From: Limnoperna fortunei
Lineage: Eukaryota > Mollusca > Bivalvia > Mytilida > Modiolidae
Assembly (NCBI GenBank): GCA_944474755.1
Contig: OX104115.1
Location: forward strand, 57,292,648-57,356,647
Length of the DNA stretch: 64,000 nucleotides
Direction: 5' to 3'
Shown here: positions 45,180-58,318 of the stretch, one piece after another
How positions within the stretch are numbered: position 1 is the first letter of the stretch
Layout of the letters: every line of letters starts with the position of its first letter
The notes under the pieces: model-generated
The model's database searches: none
What the model was told of the DNA's origin: nothing
The model's input: only the letters and a program-made list of their open reading frames with translations
Translations under genes and position numbers: made by a program

Positions 45180-46625
45180 ACAATCTTGCTCCAATGGATA
45201 TCCTTTTTGCTCATAAAGAATCTTTGTGTCAATACGTGCATTTTCTTTTTTGCTGAAGTGGATATCCTTGCTCAAGACGAAATATATGTATAAATATAAC
45301 AAAACGCCCTTTTTGCTGCAGTGGATATCCGTGTGTTGAAACGAGTATTCCTCTTCTTGCTCCAAGAGATATCTTAGTATGTAAGTATTATAACAAAATT
45401 TCTTCTTGATCCAGTCCTTATCTTAATAAAGATGTTATTCTTTTTTCTACAGTTCCCATTCAGTAATATTCTTAAGTAAATACGAGTAATACTCTTCTTT
45501 CTGCTGTGGATATTCACATAGCACCCTACTTGTTCCAGAAGATACATGTGTGTACCCATGTTACTATACGTGTTTACCCTTCATGCTCCAGTAGATATCT
45601 TTGTCTTTATACAAATAATATCCTTCTTGCAACGGTGGATATATGTGTGAAAATACATGAATGTTTTCTAGTGCATATCTTTTTTGAAAGTACCCCTTTT
45701 CTCCGGTGAATATCCTTATTGTAAACAAATGTAATACCCTTTTCCCTTTCGCTCAAAATAAATATATTAGTTACCTGTCTTCATTGATATGTAATAAAAT
45801 TTTAGCTTCAGTGGAGATTTGAGTAAATATATGTAATTTTTTTCTCCAGTGGATATCTTGAAGTAAATATGATACGCTTGTCTTACTTTAGATATTATCC
45901 CCGTGCAAATACACGCCCTTCATGCTCCAGTAGATATATGTGTGTAAATACATACATTGCCACTTTTGCTGTAGAGAATATCGATGTGTAATTACATGTA
46001 ATTCTTCTTGGTTAAGAGGATATCATTGAGTAAATATATATACTCTTCCTGCGTAATAATATCCTTCTAATAAATACATGTAATACAGTTTTCTCCAGTA
46101 TATCTGTATTTAAACAGATGCCTTTCAATATATAAATCTTATGCTATTCTTGCTTCATAGGTTATCCTTGTGTAAATACAGGTCAGATTGTTCGTGCTTT
46201 TTTGGATATCGTTGTGAACTTTATGAATTACCGTTTTGCGAAGAAACATTGTGTGTTATTACAATAGTGCCCTTTTCGCCAGTGCATATTTGTCTATATC
46301 TATACATTTAATACCCTTCTTGCTCCAATGTGTATCTACGTGTAATGTCCATTCATGCTCTAATAGATATTCTCGTGTATGTTCGTATAATGCCCTTCTG
46401 TCTGTGTGAATAAAAAGACAGGAATGTTCGTCTTGCATTAAGTCATCCATGTGGAACTACATTTATGTTATTTTTTATCAGTGAATATCCTTTGTAAACA
46501 CATGTAACGGGCATTTTGCTTATCTGGATATCTTTGTCTAAATAAATATATAATACGATTCTTCCTTGTGTAAATACATGAACGTGTTCTTCTTGTTCCA
46601 GTGAATATCTTTGTTCCAATAGGTG
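45180..46625 (+). repeat. Decayed satellite array, unit about 45-55 bp
   Basis: A motif close to 'cttcttgctccagtggatat' + 'ccttgtgtaaatacatgtaatacc' recurs about 25-30 times with many substitutions and indels. Examples are 'cttgctccaatggatatcc' (45,183), 'tttgctgcagtggatatccgtgtg' (45,314), 'catgctccagtagatatatgtgtgtaaatacat' (45,920) and 'cttgttccagtgaatatctttg' (46,593). Short ORFs here are by-products of the repeats. Confidence 0.85.
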
Positions 46626-46834
46626 TTATACAATCTATAATGAAACCCACCAAAATTGCCTCCAAAATCAGAAACATAATTAAAGCTGGTGGTTGAAGCC
46701 AAATTATCGGCGACACATTCATTATGAGTGTTCACTCCTTCACTGTTTAGATTAAAAAAGGTTTTTCTATAGTGGTGTTACAACAGTTTTTATTAAAAGT
46801 AGTTTGAAAGAAAAACATACATTTGTTTGTTTAG

Positions 46835-47028
46835 ATGGTGGTTCAAGCCACTCAGCATTTATTACCGTAAACCCAGACTTTCGGTAGGCAATACTTGTCA
46901 AGTAAGATTGAAATCGATCACATCCTGTCAACATCGGGACTCAAACCAGCAACCTCACTGTTGACAGACCACGTGATCAATAGTAGATGAGTAAACTACT
47001 TTAAAAAATCGGCTACTGTGGCCTCTAG
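46835..47028 (-). repeat. V/Meta-core tRNA-derived SINE, decayed
   Basis: 'tttcggtaggcaatacttgtcaagtaagattg', 'gacagaccacgtgatcaatagtagatgag' and 'aaatcggctactgtggcc' follow the order of the 7,898-8,151 copy (reverse complement). Confidence 0.78.
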
Positions 47029-47029
47029 A

Positions 47030-47690
47030 ATAAATTAATACATTGTTTGTTAAAATATCTTTCCATGTTTCTAGTATACCTTGTAATGGGACTTTGGGAG
47101 GTTGTATATATGTTAATATCAGTAGAGGATGTGGGAATTATCTAATCCATTTCAATTTTTTTCACGAAAAACGTTTTACTTTCGAATTATCAATTTGAAA
47201 ACACACAGATAACTGTCGCATACGTTTTATCCAAGACTAATAATGGTGTAGCCAGTTTAGTATATTGTCAACGTTTTTGATAGCTTCCTGTCTTACAAAC
47301 TTTTTAATTCATAATTTCGAGCTTAGTCCGTAACGTTGTTAATACATAAAACTACAAAATCAAGTTTTCTGATTGGACAAACGCACTTCACTGTTCTAAA
47401 AAAATAAATACAAATGTATATGCTTAATACAGATATCATAACCTTTTTACTATTTTATTACTGTTAATGAAAAGGCTTCTGTGCATATCATGGTCAGTAT
47501 GTTAAGAAATTTAAAATCGAATTTTCTTAAAAGAAAACTCCACTAATCCTCCTATACACTATTACTGGTAGTAACTAGACAAAGAAAACAATGTTATTCA
47601 GTAATTAATACAAAATGGAAAAACGGAACTTTTTAATATCAATTTTAGATAAAATTCGAGTCGGGTAATTTAGCCTTCCAATGATACCTA
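47030..47690. other. Intergenic, nothing recognised
   Basis: AT-rich stretch upstream of the LINE remnant. No gene supported. Confidence 0.35.
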
Positions 47691-47699
47691 AACGACAAC

Positions 47700-49400
47700 G
47701 TCCTTCTTTGTCAAACTATCCCGCAGTAGGATTCGTCGACAATCTACTTTTACTGATTTCTATGAAACGCCATATATTCTAACATTACTAAGATATTAAT
47801 ACTTTCGACAAATTTATCTGCTTGCTTGAATTCATTGGAAATAGCCAGACTTCAGACAAAGACTATTTTATTACTGTTGACTGTATCAATACAAATTTAT
47901 TGGACAACATTTTTTATATGACTGGCACAATCATAAGGAAGATAATCGATCTGGATAAAAAAATTAATGAAAAACGGACAACTTCAAATTGTGTTAATCA
48001 ACTTGACAACGGATTCCTAATAGTCGACACCCTTCTGGTTTTGCAACCGCTTTACATATTGCGGTGCAAATTCTCTCTCAGTTGTCAATGATGTATTGAC
48101 TGAACCTGAGCTATTGACTTTGTTGATAAGTTCATTATTTCTGACTTCAACCAATATTCCGACCATGCAGTTCACATATTAAAATAAATATTGTCTAAAA
48201 GATACTATCGCTGTGAACTATTGTCTTGTCAATCAAGAGTTCCAAAAAATGGTGTATAAATTTTCTTATTAATGCCGAAAAGTCATACTTGCAGTAATAT
48301 ATATAAAACATGAATGCAAAAATTCGATGTTTGGGAAGATAAGACGTGGTTTAATTCCGATTGCAAGAGTGCATATATGTTTATATGGAATCACTACGAA
48401 CGTTTAATATGTACAAATCAAAAGAGAACCATTAAGAACTAACCCGTAATTAATGCTATTAAAAACGTATGGAGCATAGACTTCAAATGGAATATAAATG
48501 TCCTCAAGGTCATCAAGGTAATAAGTTGGAATATTTAAAAAGAACTAATCTAAAAGTGTCTTACAAAAAATTTCCAAAAAGAAATGGAAGGTAAAAACAT
48601 AGTCTCAGTTGAGGATTTTTTCGAAAATTTTATAAAAGTTATCAAGTGCTTTGCATAGTAATCAGGGTAGCCTCGCGTTTGCTTGGGATGATTCTGTTAC
48701 TGTTATTAGTAAGTTGGAATGTTATATAACTGAACAGGCCATTTTAAAATTGAAGCGTAATAAAAGTCATGGTCTAATAAATGAATATTTTATTTAATGC
48801 AAGAATTTGCATGTGCCTGTGCTATTTTAATTGTTTACTCGGATTTCTGACTTTTTCCGGAATCATGGTCTCTGCTATATTAGTGTCCGTGTACAAACGT
48901 GGCGACAGGAACGATCATAATAACTTTCGAATCATACGTTAATTTAGCTGTCTTGTTTAACTGTTAACTTTTAACAAACATTAAATATACTCAATTATTT
49001 GGCAAATGTCATATTATTTACGTCAAAATTTGGCATCAAAAACGGAGTATCTACCGTAAATGTTATGTTTGCAATCTAAACGTGAATTTCTATCTGAGGG
49101 AAAGAGAGTTTTTGATCGATTATAGCAAAACTTTTGATGTCGTAAACCGTATGAATCTGTGGTATGAAATTTCTATAACTCGTAAACAAGGTAAATTGTT
49201 GAAGATCTTTAAATTTAATATATGTTTTTTTTTTACTAAATTCTCTACAACCATTTTTGATTGTTGCCAGGGGATGTTCTCTCGCCAATATTGTATAAGA
49301 TAAGATTTTAATATATCTGCTTATGCATAAATTATTTGTGCCTGTATGCTATAAACATTTGGTCAATAAAGAATATTAAAATTAGAAATAGAAGATATTC
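47700..49400 (+). pseudogene. Decayed LINE with endonuclease and RT remnants
   Basis: Plus strand. An endonuclease-like region ends with 'SDFNQYSDHAVHIL' (48,140-48,180). It is followed by 'KTWFNSDCKSA' (48,344 on), the W-F-x-x-(D/E)-C linker motif of many LINEs. RT pieces are 'LKRNKSHGLINEYFI' (48,752), 'SVYKRGDRNDHNNFRIIR' (48,883), 'IDYSKTFDVVNRMNLWYEIS' (49,117, motif A) and 'GDVLSPILY' (49,271). The FADD box and 3' end are absent. There are many frame changes. Confidence 0.72.
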
Positions 49401-49880
49401 AATTTTAAGTCCTTTGGAATTTATTTGTTTGTGAGTGAATTTGTCTTGTTGATATATTTATAAATTCATTGAAAACGATGTTTAACAAAAAAAAGTAATA
49501 AAGGCGCTGCTGTAAACATGTTTATACTAACTTTACATAAACGAACTGTTAGAATCAATGAAGGGACTTTACTTTTTAGCCTATATATGTCATTTATCCA
49601 CCACTAATTAAGAAATAGATTATTATGAAAGGGCTCAATTCTAATAAGAACATGTTCAGACCTTATATTTGGCAATACCTAATACAAGCAATACCGAGAC
49701 GAGGTATCAAATTGTGACAAAAATTAGGTCTGGCCATGTTGTAATTCGCATAGAGCCCAATTGTAGCAATCTATTTCGATTTTAATATGAGTGTAACAGT
49801 TTTTTTTATTTCAAAAGCGGCTCTAAGAGAACGCATTCAATGTTTTTTAAACTAATAACATATATCCCTATATCCCAAAA
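49400..49880. other. Intergenic, nothing recognised
   Basis: AT-rich, no supported gene. Confidence 0.35.
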
Positions 49881-50830
49881 CAGTTTGTTGAAAGCAAATA
49901 ATTCACATTATCACATATTTTGTAGTTATATGAACATTTTTGCATATTTGATATGACCGGAAGTGATGGACCTATATCAGCCCTCTGTTCTAATATCGAT
50001 ATTAGCCCTGGTAGCTGATATCCGTTTATAGCTTCCGCAATAGTTTTGTACTTCCGATCATATGTCAACATAGCAGACGAACTGCAACGTACAAAATGAC
50101 GGATAAGTTTGTTGCTGTCACTGCAGAAATAACCTCTACATTTGTTAATAGCATGAGAAATGAAAATTCTAAACGAAAATACAAACATTGAGTTTTTACT
50201 GAGTGACACATATGTGATAAATACTCGCTTTCTTCTAAACCTATGATATTGAACTGTTTAGAGTTTTGTGTATGTTTTTGTGTTTTATTACGTTTTTTCT
50301 TATTTAACTGTTTTATCTGCTTATTTTCGGATAAAAGGTTGACTAGTGTTTATCAAATATGTGATAAACAGATTATTGCATGTCATTTTCCATATCGGTC
50401 CTGGTATCATCCCTCGACCCATATTAGCTCTCGGGCTTGATATGGGAGTCTCGGGCATATATCAGGACCGACATGGCAAATGCTATGCAATAATCTATGA
50501 ATAATCTGGAATAATGCAATGTCATAATCTATTTACCACATATTTGAACCTCTATCAATCTGAAACTGGTCATGAAAGTTGATTTTTTTTGTAATTTTAA
50601 TTCATTTATAAACAAAATTGTAAATGTCTGGATACAACAATGCTTTCTTTGATCCGCTACGTAACCATTGGCGACAGGCTAATATCGATGACGTTACTAC
50701 TGACGACGGGCTGATACGCATAAGCCCGTCGTCACAGGCAACGTCGTCGATATCAGCCCGTCGTCTTTGGTAACGTTATCAGGGCTGATATCGGGTTAAA
50801 ACTTCCGGATGTATTGCATGGGCAAAAACG
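49880..50830. repeat. Cluster of palindromic MITE-like repeats
   Basis: 50,354-50,546 is a ~190-bp element whose ends 'caaatatgtgataaacagattat' and (reverse complement) 'caaatatgtggtaaatagattat' pair. Its centre pairs again through 'catatcggtcctggtat' and 'atatcaggaccgacatg'. At 50,670-50,800 'gacgacgggctgata' faces 'gatatcagcccgtcgtc'. A related segment lies at 49,950-50,060 ('tatatcagccctctg...tatcgatattagccctgg'). No transposase is present. Confidence 0.7.
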
Positions 50831-50839
50831 TACATATCA

Positions 50840-51650
50840 CTGCTAAATATGCGATACTCTATAATTAACATATATACTCGTCATTTTATTGAATATGCAT
50901 ACCTTTAAAGCAAAGAACCATTGAGAAATCTTAACAAAATTGCATGGTTTTAGTCTGAAATTTTCAGTTGAGCAATATGACATCGGATTTCTAATTGCGA
51001 CGTCATATCGAGCTCTTTGCTTATAATTATAAGAACCCTAATGTTTTCTCAAAGCATAGATGAAAGACGCCATATTAGAACCAATCGTTTTGCATTAATC
51101 TTGCATCTACGGATGATAATAAAGTTTTGTAAACAATATCAAGCGTTCTCAACTTTATAATTTTAAAAGCTTCGAAATACTCGGTAGGATTTCACTTGAA
51201 GTTATTGATAAAAATTATCCAGTTTATTGACTCATAAATTTTTGAAAGAAAGAGACTGCTTGGTGTGTTTTAAACTACACAGTTACATGCATTTATTCTG
51301 ATCAAACACGTGTACAAGAAAAAATAAATATTGCTGCTAGAATATAAAAATGTCTACTATAAAAAATACCGGTAGTACTTACTTTAGGAATTTTTGATGA
51401 CTTCATTTTTAATTCACATATGATACTGCAAACAAAAACTGTTGTAACTGAAATAGTCTTACATCAAAATAGATCTTCGAGTATTTTGGAAAAAAGGAAC
51501 ATTTTACCCCCGAACAATTATCGAGTCATCAGTTAACATCAATAAACATGAATAAGTGCAGTTTTGAAATGTAGTTTATGTTTGAACAAAGGTAACTCAT
51601 TACAAATACATCAAACCAAATATGGTTATGTACTTTTCTTCAAACTTGCC
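50840..51650. other. Intergenic, nothing recognised
   Basis: AT-rich; no gene or repeat family could be supported. Confidence 0.35.
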
Positions 51651-51659
51651 ACATTATTA

Positions 51660-51860
51660 GTTCGTATATACAACATTGTTAGTTTGTTAAACCTGGTTTA
51701 AACTCATCATTTCTTTTGAAATGCCTGTAACAAGTCAATACCATTGCTGTATTTTTGCTTCTGGAGTTTGCCGGTTTCTCGGATTTTGTGGATTGCCTTT
51801 TTTGACAGTAATCGGTGTTCGGTATTTTGTTATTACCTTCATTCGTATATACGAATTCAT
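51660..51860 (-). repeat. Mytilid-type dispersed repeat (ACCAGGTTTTATGGC family)
   Basis: Reverse complement of the 19,962-20,165 copy. Shared landmarks are 'aaacctggttt', 'catttcttttgaaatgcctg', 'tttgccggtttctcgg' and 'cggtattttgttattacc'. Confidence 0.75.
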
Positions 51861-51869
51861 AGTTCAAGT

Positions 51870-52479
51870 TAAAAAAAAGAATGGTTTTGGAAGGATTCCA
51901 GTTGCCTCCTTGGTTCTATTTTGTTACGTGAAATTTTCAGAAGAGTTGGTATAGTATCAGGCAATTGATTATCATTTGACAAACAGAGAAAAATTTCTCT
52001 CACTTTATTTGAAAACAACGAGGTAAATCGAGTAGGATTCAGAATATGTTGACAGTTAAGCGCCTTACTAAAACTTGTGGTTTTAGTATTATTATTATTT
52101 AACCTTATACTTTCGAAAAACTGTTTTCCAACCAATAGTTTGCAATTGCTATGATACATACGTTTGACATTTGTTGTTGAGACTTCAACAGGTTCTTACA
52201 AAGAATTTCCTTTTAAAGTTTAACTGTGAATCTGAAATATAAATTAATAAAGGTCTTAAAAAGCCAGATATATTTGTTAAGCATTACAAATCGGCAGAGT
52301 AGGAAAATTAGCGAGTGTAGAATATTATATTTTGAGTTTTGTAACACTTGGATTCAATTAATGATGTACACAATAACAGCATAAACCTACTTTCACACGA
52401 AATATCGGGCATAAATGAGAACCTAAAATGTTAGAACATGAATCGCCATTGAATGCAAGTATTGTTAAGCTGTTAAAAC
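51870..52479. other. Intergenic, nothing recognised
   Basis: AT-rich; the open stretch 51,869-52,159 (minus) has no splice flanks or motif. Confidence 0.35.
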
Positions 52480-54770
52480 CAAAAGATGGCGGAATATGTT
52501 AGTGATACTTCTGCCTTACTAACAGTAAAAACCAATAAGAGTAAAAAGAACCGAACGAGGAAACAAAAATTGTCAGAAATTTCAATAAGAGAATATAAAC
52601 ACATAATTATTAAGATTGGTAAAGAATTAAAGTCTAATCCATTTGATAAAAAAATTTAACCCAAATATTATGAACATCTTAAATCTTTTTTTAAAAAATC
52701 ACAAAAATAAAGAAACATGAATACATACAAACAGTTTTACCATAACATTTTAGATGCTCGTGAAAATGATCCTCAGCAAGTTTGGAAAATGTTGCAGTCT
52801 CTTAATCTTAACGATACTGATGGAAATAATGATGAACTTGTCAGACTATAAAATATTTCCAGGAACAAGGATCATGTGAAGATAAAGACATTAACTTTAT
52901 GAATAATATAAAAGAGCAATTAGTTCATAAATACTGATAGACCAATTACCTGCACTGATATAAAAGAAGTCCTTAGAAAGTTTGAAAAAAAGCTTCTGGA
53001 CCTGACAACATTTTGTATGAAGTAATAAAAAATACTAGTTCTGTTACATTAAAATCATATGCAAAACTATTTAACTTAATTCTTCAATCTGGATACTATC
53101 CTAGTCATTAGAATAAGTCATTAATTACATTGATTCATAAATCAGGTGAAAAAGAACATTCCTGCAAATTACAGAAGAATATCTTTGATAAACTGTTTAT
53201 CCAAAGTATTCAGCAGCATTCTTAACAATAGACTTTTTAACTTTATGAGAGATAAATTTTCAAATTCACAATTTGGCTTTAGACCAAATAACAGAACAGG
53301 TGATAGTTTATTTATTCTTAAATCACTCATAAAATAAATATGCCACAAAAATAATAAAAAGATAATATTGTTGTTTTTTGGACCTAAAAGATGGCTTCGA
53401 TTCAGTTTGGCGAGAAACTCTTTTTTTAAGATGGCAAAACTAGGAATAGTTAAAACGCTTTTAAACGTGCTACAAAAACAGAATCTGCTTTGAAATTTGA
53501 TAATCCCTGTTCTCCATTTTTTGAAATATTTAGAGGGGTACGACAAGGGGATAAGGAGATACAATAAGTCCTACCCTCTTTAATATTTTTTATAAATGAT
53601 CTCAGTGAAACTTTTCTTAACAGTGTTTGTGAACCACTTAAAACACTTAAGTCTTATATAAGTTGTCTTCTCTTTGCTGACGACATAACTTTGTTATCCG
53701 AGTCTCAGAATGGACTTCAAAATAGTTTAAACAAACTGTCTGACTAATGTGATAAATGGCAGTTAACAATTAATAATAAAAAGACCAAATCAATGATCTT
53801 TCAAAAAAGAAATCTAAATTTAGAAAGATCATATTTTAAATATAAAAATAACTCAATTGACAATGTTGCTGAATATAAATTTCTAGGATCCACTCTTGGC
53901 AGCAATGGAAACTTAACATTAAGTATTTTAGATCTTACAAAGAAAGCCAAAAAGGTTCAATTTGCTTTTACTCTAAATTTGCATCATTGGGTAACGTCCC
54001 TCTAAATGTTGCACTAAATATGTTTGATTCACTTATTAAACCTATCTTATCGTATAATGTTGAAATATGCATGATGGATCAATATTTTCCTTTTTATAGA
54101 GCAAAACTTCGATGTTATTCTGGAAACATAGTTGATCCGTTTACAGTTATAGACAAAACTCCTTATGAAAAAGTACAATTGGCATTTTGTAAATACATTC
54201 TTGGTGTTAAAAGGACAGCTTTATTACTCTAGACTTCACACTGCAGACATGAATCCCCTTTGAAAAGAAAGTTTTGCAAAATGTTAGATTCTGAGCATAC
54301 TTATTATTGGATAACATATATAAAAGATATTATTTCTTACATAGCTTCTGATGTCGAAACGTGTTAAATCAAATGCTTTTTATATAAAAACTGAATTATC
54401 AAAATACTATGACTACATAACTTATAATAAAATATCTAGCTTAAACAACCAAAATAAGATAGTTCTTTACAAATCATTAAAGAAAGAACTAGGGAAAGAA
54501 TTCTATTTATCTTTATCTCATTTCGATTTTGAAACTCGTAAATATATTGCAAAATTAAGAATATCAGACCACTTTTAGAAATAGAGCGAGGAAGATATAG
54601 AAAGGTTCCTCGTTAACAATGTATTTGTACTTTTTGTAATCAAAATAGTATTGACGATGAATGCCACTTTTTTTACATTGCGATCATAATCTCATATTTA
54701 GAAATAAACTATTGTTAGATTTTAATATTGTTTATTTGACAATAAAGTATTATAATAACACAATTCTTGT
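52480..54770 (+). pseudogene. 5'-truncated LINE: reverse transcriptase and C-terminal domain (broken)
   Basis: Plus strand. A basic linker with 'QQVWKMLQSLNLNDTDGN' (52,780-52,830) is followed by RT: 'YRRISLINCLSKVFSSILNN' and 'SQFGFRPNNRT' (53,170-53,300), 'DLKDGFDSVWRE' (53,382, motif A), 'SLLFADDITLLSES' (53,668, catalytic FADD) and 'WQLTINNKKTKSMIF' (53,760). Thumb and C-terminal parts run to 54,578 and on ('TPYEKVQLAFCKYILGVKR', 'AKLRISDHF'), ending in a Cys/His stretch near 54,610-54,680. No endonuclease is present. Stops and shifts separate the pieces. It belongs to a different copy from the 47,700 LINE because both carry RT. Confidence 0.82.
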
Positions 54771-54779
54771 ATAAAGCAA

Positions 54780-55080
54780 TGTTTATATAAAGTTGTGGAA
54801 ATATTAATATTTTTGTTACATGGAAACACATTTGCACAATTCAAATACAATTAAAAGTTCATGCGTTGTTTGAATAAGAAACATAAATAGTTTAATATAA
54901 TTTTAAAATACAGTTGCATAAGTTATTTTAAGTTATTGTTAATTTAAGCTGAAACGGCCAGAAAAATAAAGATGACGGAATTTTAAAGTAATTTAACTTG
55001 AACTAACTGTAAGCAATTTTAATAAATGTGACAAATATTCATTCACTGCATGGCTTTTTGTTATGGGTAAATATTTAATC
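54780..55080. other. Intergenic, nothing recognised
   Basis: AT-rich spacer after the LINE 3' end. Confidence 0.35.
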
Positions 55081-55084
55081 ATTT

Positions 55085-55440
55085 AATAAGGGGCGGAGCT
55101 AGAGGGGTGTCCATTAACAAGTTAACAATTTCTTATTTTTCCCAAAACAGGTAACAGTCAATTTAAAATAATAATAACAGATAACAGGAATTTACATGAG
55201 AAAACAGAAAACAGCGAGTTCAACAATTGAAAAACAGATTACAGCAGAATCTCATCGAAAGGCAATACTATTAACAGCAAACAGGGTTTTATTTTCATTT
55301 TGCAGTTAACAACAATGTCAATTTTTAAGAAAACAGATAACAGGCTAGTGGTTGAAAAACAGGTAAAAGTTGAACAGTTAACACACCTGTAAAAATGCCC
55401 AAAACACATTAAATCTTGCCATCCCTCCCCCTTTTAATGA
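55085..55440 (+). repeat. Mytilid-type repeat, GGGGCGGAGC start with AACAG-rich body
   Basis: Starts 'aaggggcggagctagaggggtgtcc'. The body has repeated 'aacagataacag', 'aaaacagaaaacag' and 'gttaacagcaaacag' motifs, and it ends 'ttgccatccctccccctttt'. The ends are roughly complementary (GGGG.. versus ..CCCC). Confidence 0.6.
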
Positions 55441-55449
55441 GAATTAGAA

Positions 55450-56870
55450 AAAGATAACTAGCAATGATCCGAAAAAGTGGGATTTGATAGACCACTGAGC
55501 AGGGAAATTACACTAGATACGATCGGAAAATATATTCACGAATAACCGACCACCTACCTGTTAAAGACCTTGCAGTTTTGGATATTTTCCCACGCAGGAT
55601 CCTAATACTACATTCTATATATAGACATCCACTCCGAGGTTTTACTTCACCTGCCCAGTAAAAATGTTGTTTCTTAATTCTGTCGGAGTTATAGTAAATA
55701 CAAATAATGTAATCTTAATTTTTATGTGTCACTGAGGTAGAAAAAATGATCTTTATATATATTAACACTAAAATTAGGAATCTTATCTCCACTTTCGTTT
55801 TTACTGCTTTGGATAACTGTAAAACAAGAGATTGATTTTTATAGAATATAATCAGCAAACTATTTTCTAAAATATGAATCCTATACTTCAATTGTGTGTT
55901 TACATGTATTTTATTTAATGCGTTGGTTGCATTATTTAGTTGGGGTTTTTTTTCAGATCCCATCTGAATCGTTATCCGTCAAATATATAGAATGTACAAC
56001 ATTAGATAATATGTCCAGGCGACCTATGAAATACCACTTAAATGGTTTCTATTTTTATATATTTAACAAATATTTACCTTATTTATTTCTTCATATAGCC
56101 TGTTGTTTGAAGTTTACTTTCGTTTCATTATTTACTTCCTTGTATAGTTGTTGCTACTCGACGTAGGTCCAAGACGAACTGAATATATTCACACACAGAC
56201 CGTTTAGTTAATTAATAGCAAACTTATAAAAAAACTAAAATATTGATTAAATACAACAAAAAGATTCGATAAACTGTTATTAGTTTACATTTAAAAAAAA
56301 ACACGCATGATCACATGCGAGTGATTAGATATAAAGAAAGGGCACATAACTATGTCGAGTATAATTATATCAATAACAATTATTTATAGTTTACCTTGTT
56401 TTATAAGACTGATCGTTGTATCGAAGTTAATTTGTAGAATGCCTCACTTTTTTTTATCCTACAAGAAATATTGCTCTAATTTTTACATTTGCATTTGAAG
56501 TTTAGTTGTTATTTAAAATACGGTACAATAAATTCATGTTTTAAGACGCAGCGAATCACAAGTAAATACAGTACTATATATTTAGACTAAGATACTTCAG
56601 TGTTGTATATTAATTTTTGATATTTGTCCCTATATAGAACACTCGCGTACCGATTTCACAACCAGAACGCATACCCCGCATTTCACATTTATATCGCATG
56701 TACCCCGTTTCACATACCCAAAAATTAATCTATTTGAATGCGCCCTAGAATGATGTTCATATAACCAATATCGAATAATAAAGTATAATATATAGCGTAA
56801 TCATTATCAACTTTGACCAATATTATCCCTTGGGCCAAAGACTGTTATTAATGTTTCGGGATAAAACGGA
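55450..56870. other. Intergenic flank of the right-hand Gypsy element, nothing recognised
   Basis: AT-rich sequence with short open stretches only. Confidence 0.35.
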
Positions 56871-56871
56871 A

Positions 56872-58279
56872 TGTGATACACATTTTGCTATGTATTATTC
56901 TCTAAATATCGAGTGTTTATAACATTTTTCTGAGAAGATGGGAAGTCATACTGTAGTAGAGTTACTTTAGGCCTTTAAATAAGGTAAACTCACTTCCATG
57001 GGTTCTACATTTTATTTCGAATTTTAGATTCCATGAATTACAGGTAAACAATCAAAAAGTCCTGTAATAACAATAATATACAAATAAGACTAAATATAAT
57101 AATATTAAGTATCATAAACTAGCAAATGATTTACATTTTCTAGCAGTTTTAAAAATATTACTTTTGTCTCATTATAGATACAACATCTTAAATGTTATTT
57201 TAAAATGTGCAAGTTCTACTAAGTTCATATGCTCGTAATTATATACGAGCAAGAACCAAAATAGGTTTAAATCTGTAAATGACAAAACCCGAAATATAAA
57301 TACACGAAAACGAGCAATCAAGTGTTAAAAATCGAACAAGACATTAAAGTTTGCATGCTAACTAGCAAACTATCACAAGTGGTTAAATACTGCATAAAAC
57401 ACATAGAAACATACCTCACGTGTAGGTGTGAAGGCTCTTACAAGAACTTCAGTAACATTGTGTCAATGATATACAATATTCTCTTTGACCTGAAGTATAA
57501 ATATTTGCGACCTTAAATATTGTATTAACTATATACAAATCTGCTAAGTCTAAAAAACTGTATTATCTCCCTTTCTTGAATCGAAAATTAGATTATTTTC
57601 ATTATGTACACAAGTTGAGTATTATCTGTCATTAAAACAACTAGCTGAAATTACTGATATTATAGGTTATGTAGTGAACTATTAATTTAATAGTTTTAAA
57701 GTTAAATTATCAATTTTATGCAATTCCTAGTTATAAATTGCAAGTTCTGCTTAGTAATCATACTATAATTTAAAAGCAAGTTTATAAGAAATTGGATTAT
57801 AATGTTTAATACGATATTAAACTTTAAATGCTCACTCACTCCACCACAAATCACTCACTCAAACAAAACACATACATTTTCACAAATATCTTTTACACTG
57901 AAATGTTACAGGATTTGACTATTATGATAATAGGAATATTAGTAAAGACTGACCTTAAAATATAGAATAGACTGTCCAACAAGATCCAAAATCCAAAGAT
58001 ATACAAAAAATATAATGGCCACCAAAAATGACAACTAGCCAAAAGTATGAACAAAGAAAGAATGAGACTAAAACAATAGATTCCCGCCAAGAATAAGTTG
58101 ACCAATAAAATAAGAAAATACAGTCACACCTGAACGAACACAAAGTATAAAGTACTGCAATTGAAATAATATGCAAATTAGTCAGATCTGTTAAGATGAA
58201 TCATAAAATATATAATATTTTATGAAACTAATAACACTACAAACAAATATAAAAATATGAAAACTGTAGCCCTGTCACA
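56872..58279 (-). repeat. 3' LTR of the right-hand Gypsy element
   Basis: On the minus strand it begins TGTGACAGGGCTACAG at 58,279, right after a polypurine tract, and ends GTGTATCACA at 56,872. The ends are short inverted repeats (TGTGA...TCACA). Length is about 1.4 kb. An AATAAA near 57,016 would serve as polyadenylation signal. The bases 'cggaa' at 56,867-56,871 are the predicted right target duplication; the partner is outside the window. Confidence 0.7.
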
Positions 58280-58280
58280 C

Positions 58281-58294
58281 ACTCCCCCCAGCCA
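58281..58294 (-). other. Polypurine tract
   Basis: 'ggctggggggagtg' on the minus strand directly precedes the LTR start TGTGACA. It is the expected plus-strand primer site. Confidence 0.7.
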
Positions 58295-58318
58295 TAGAAT
58301 GACGTCCCGTCATTCTGC

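Noticed and set aside
47700..54770. One long LINE interrupted by other repeats
   Set aside because: Both the 47,700 and the 52,480 segments contain their own RT motifs A and fingers, so they are separate copies.
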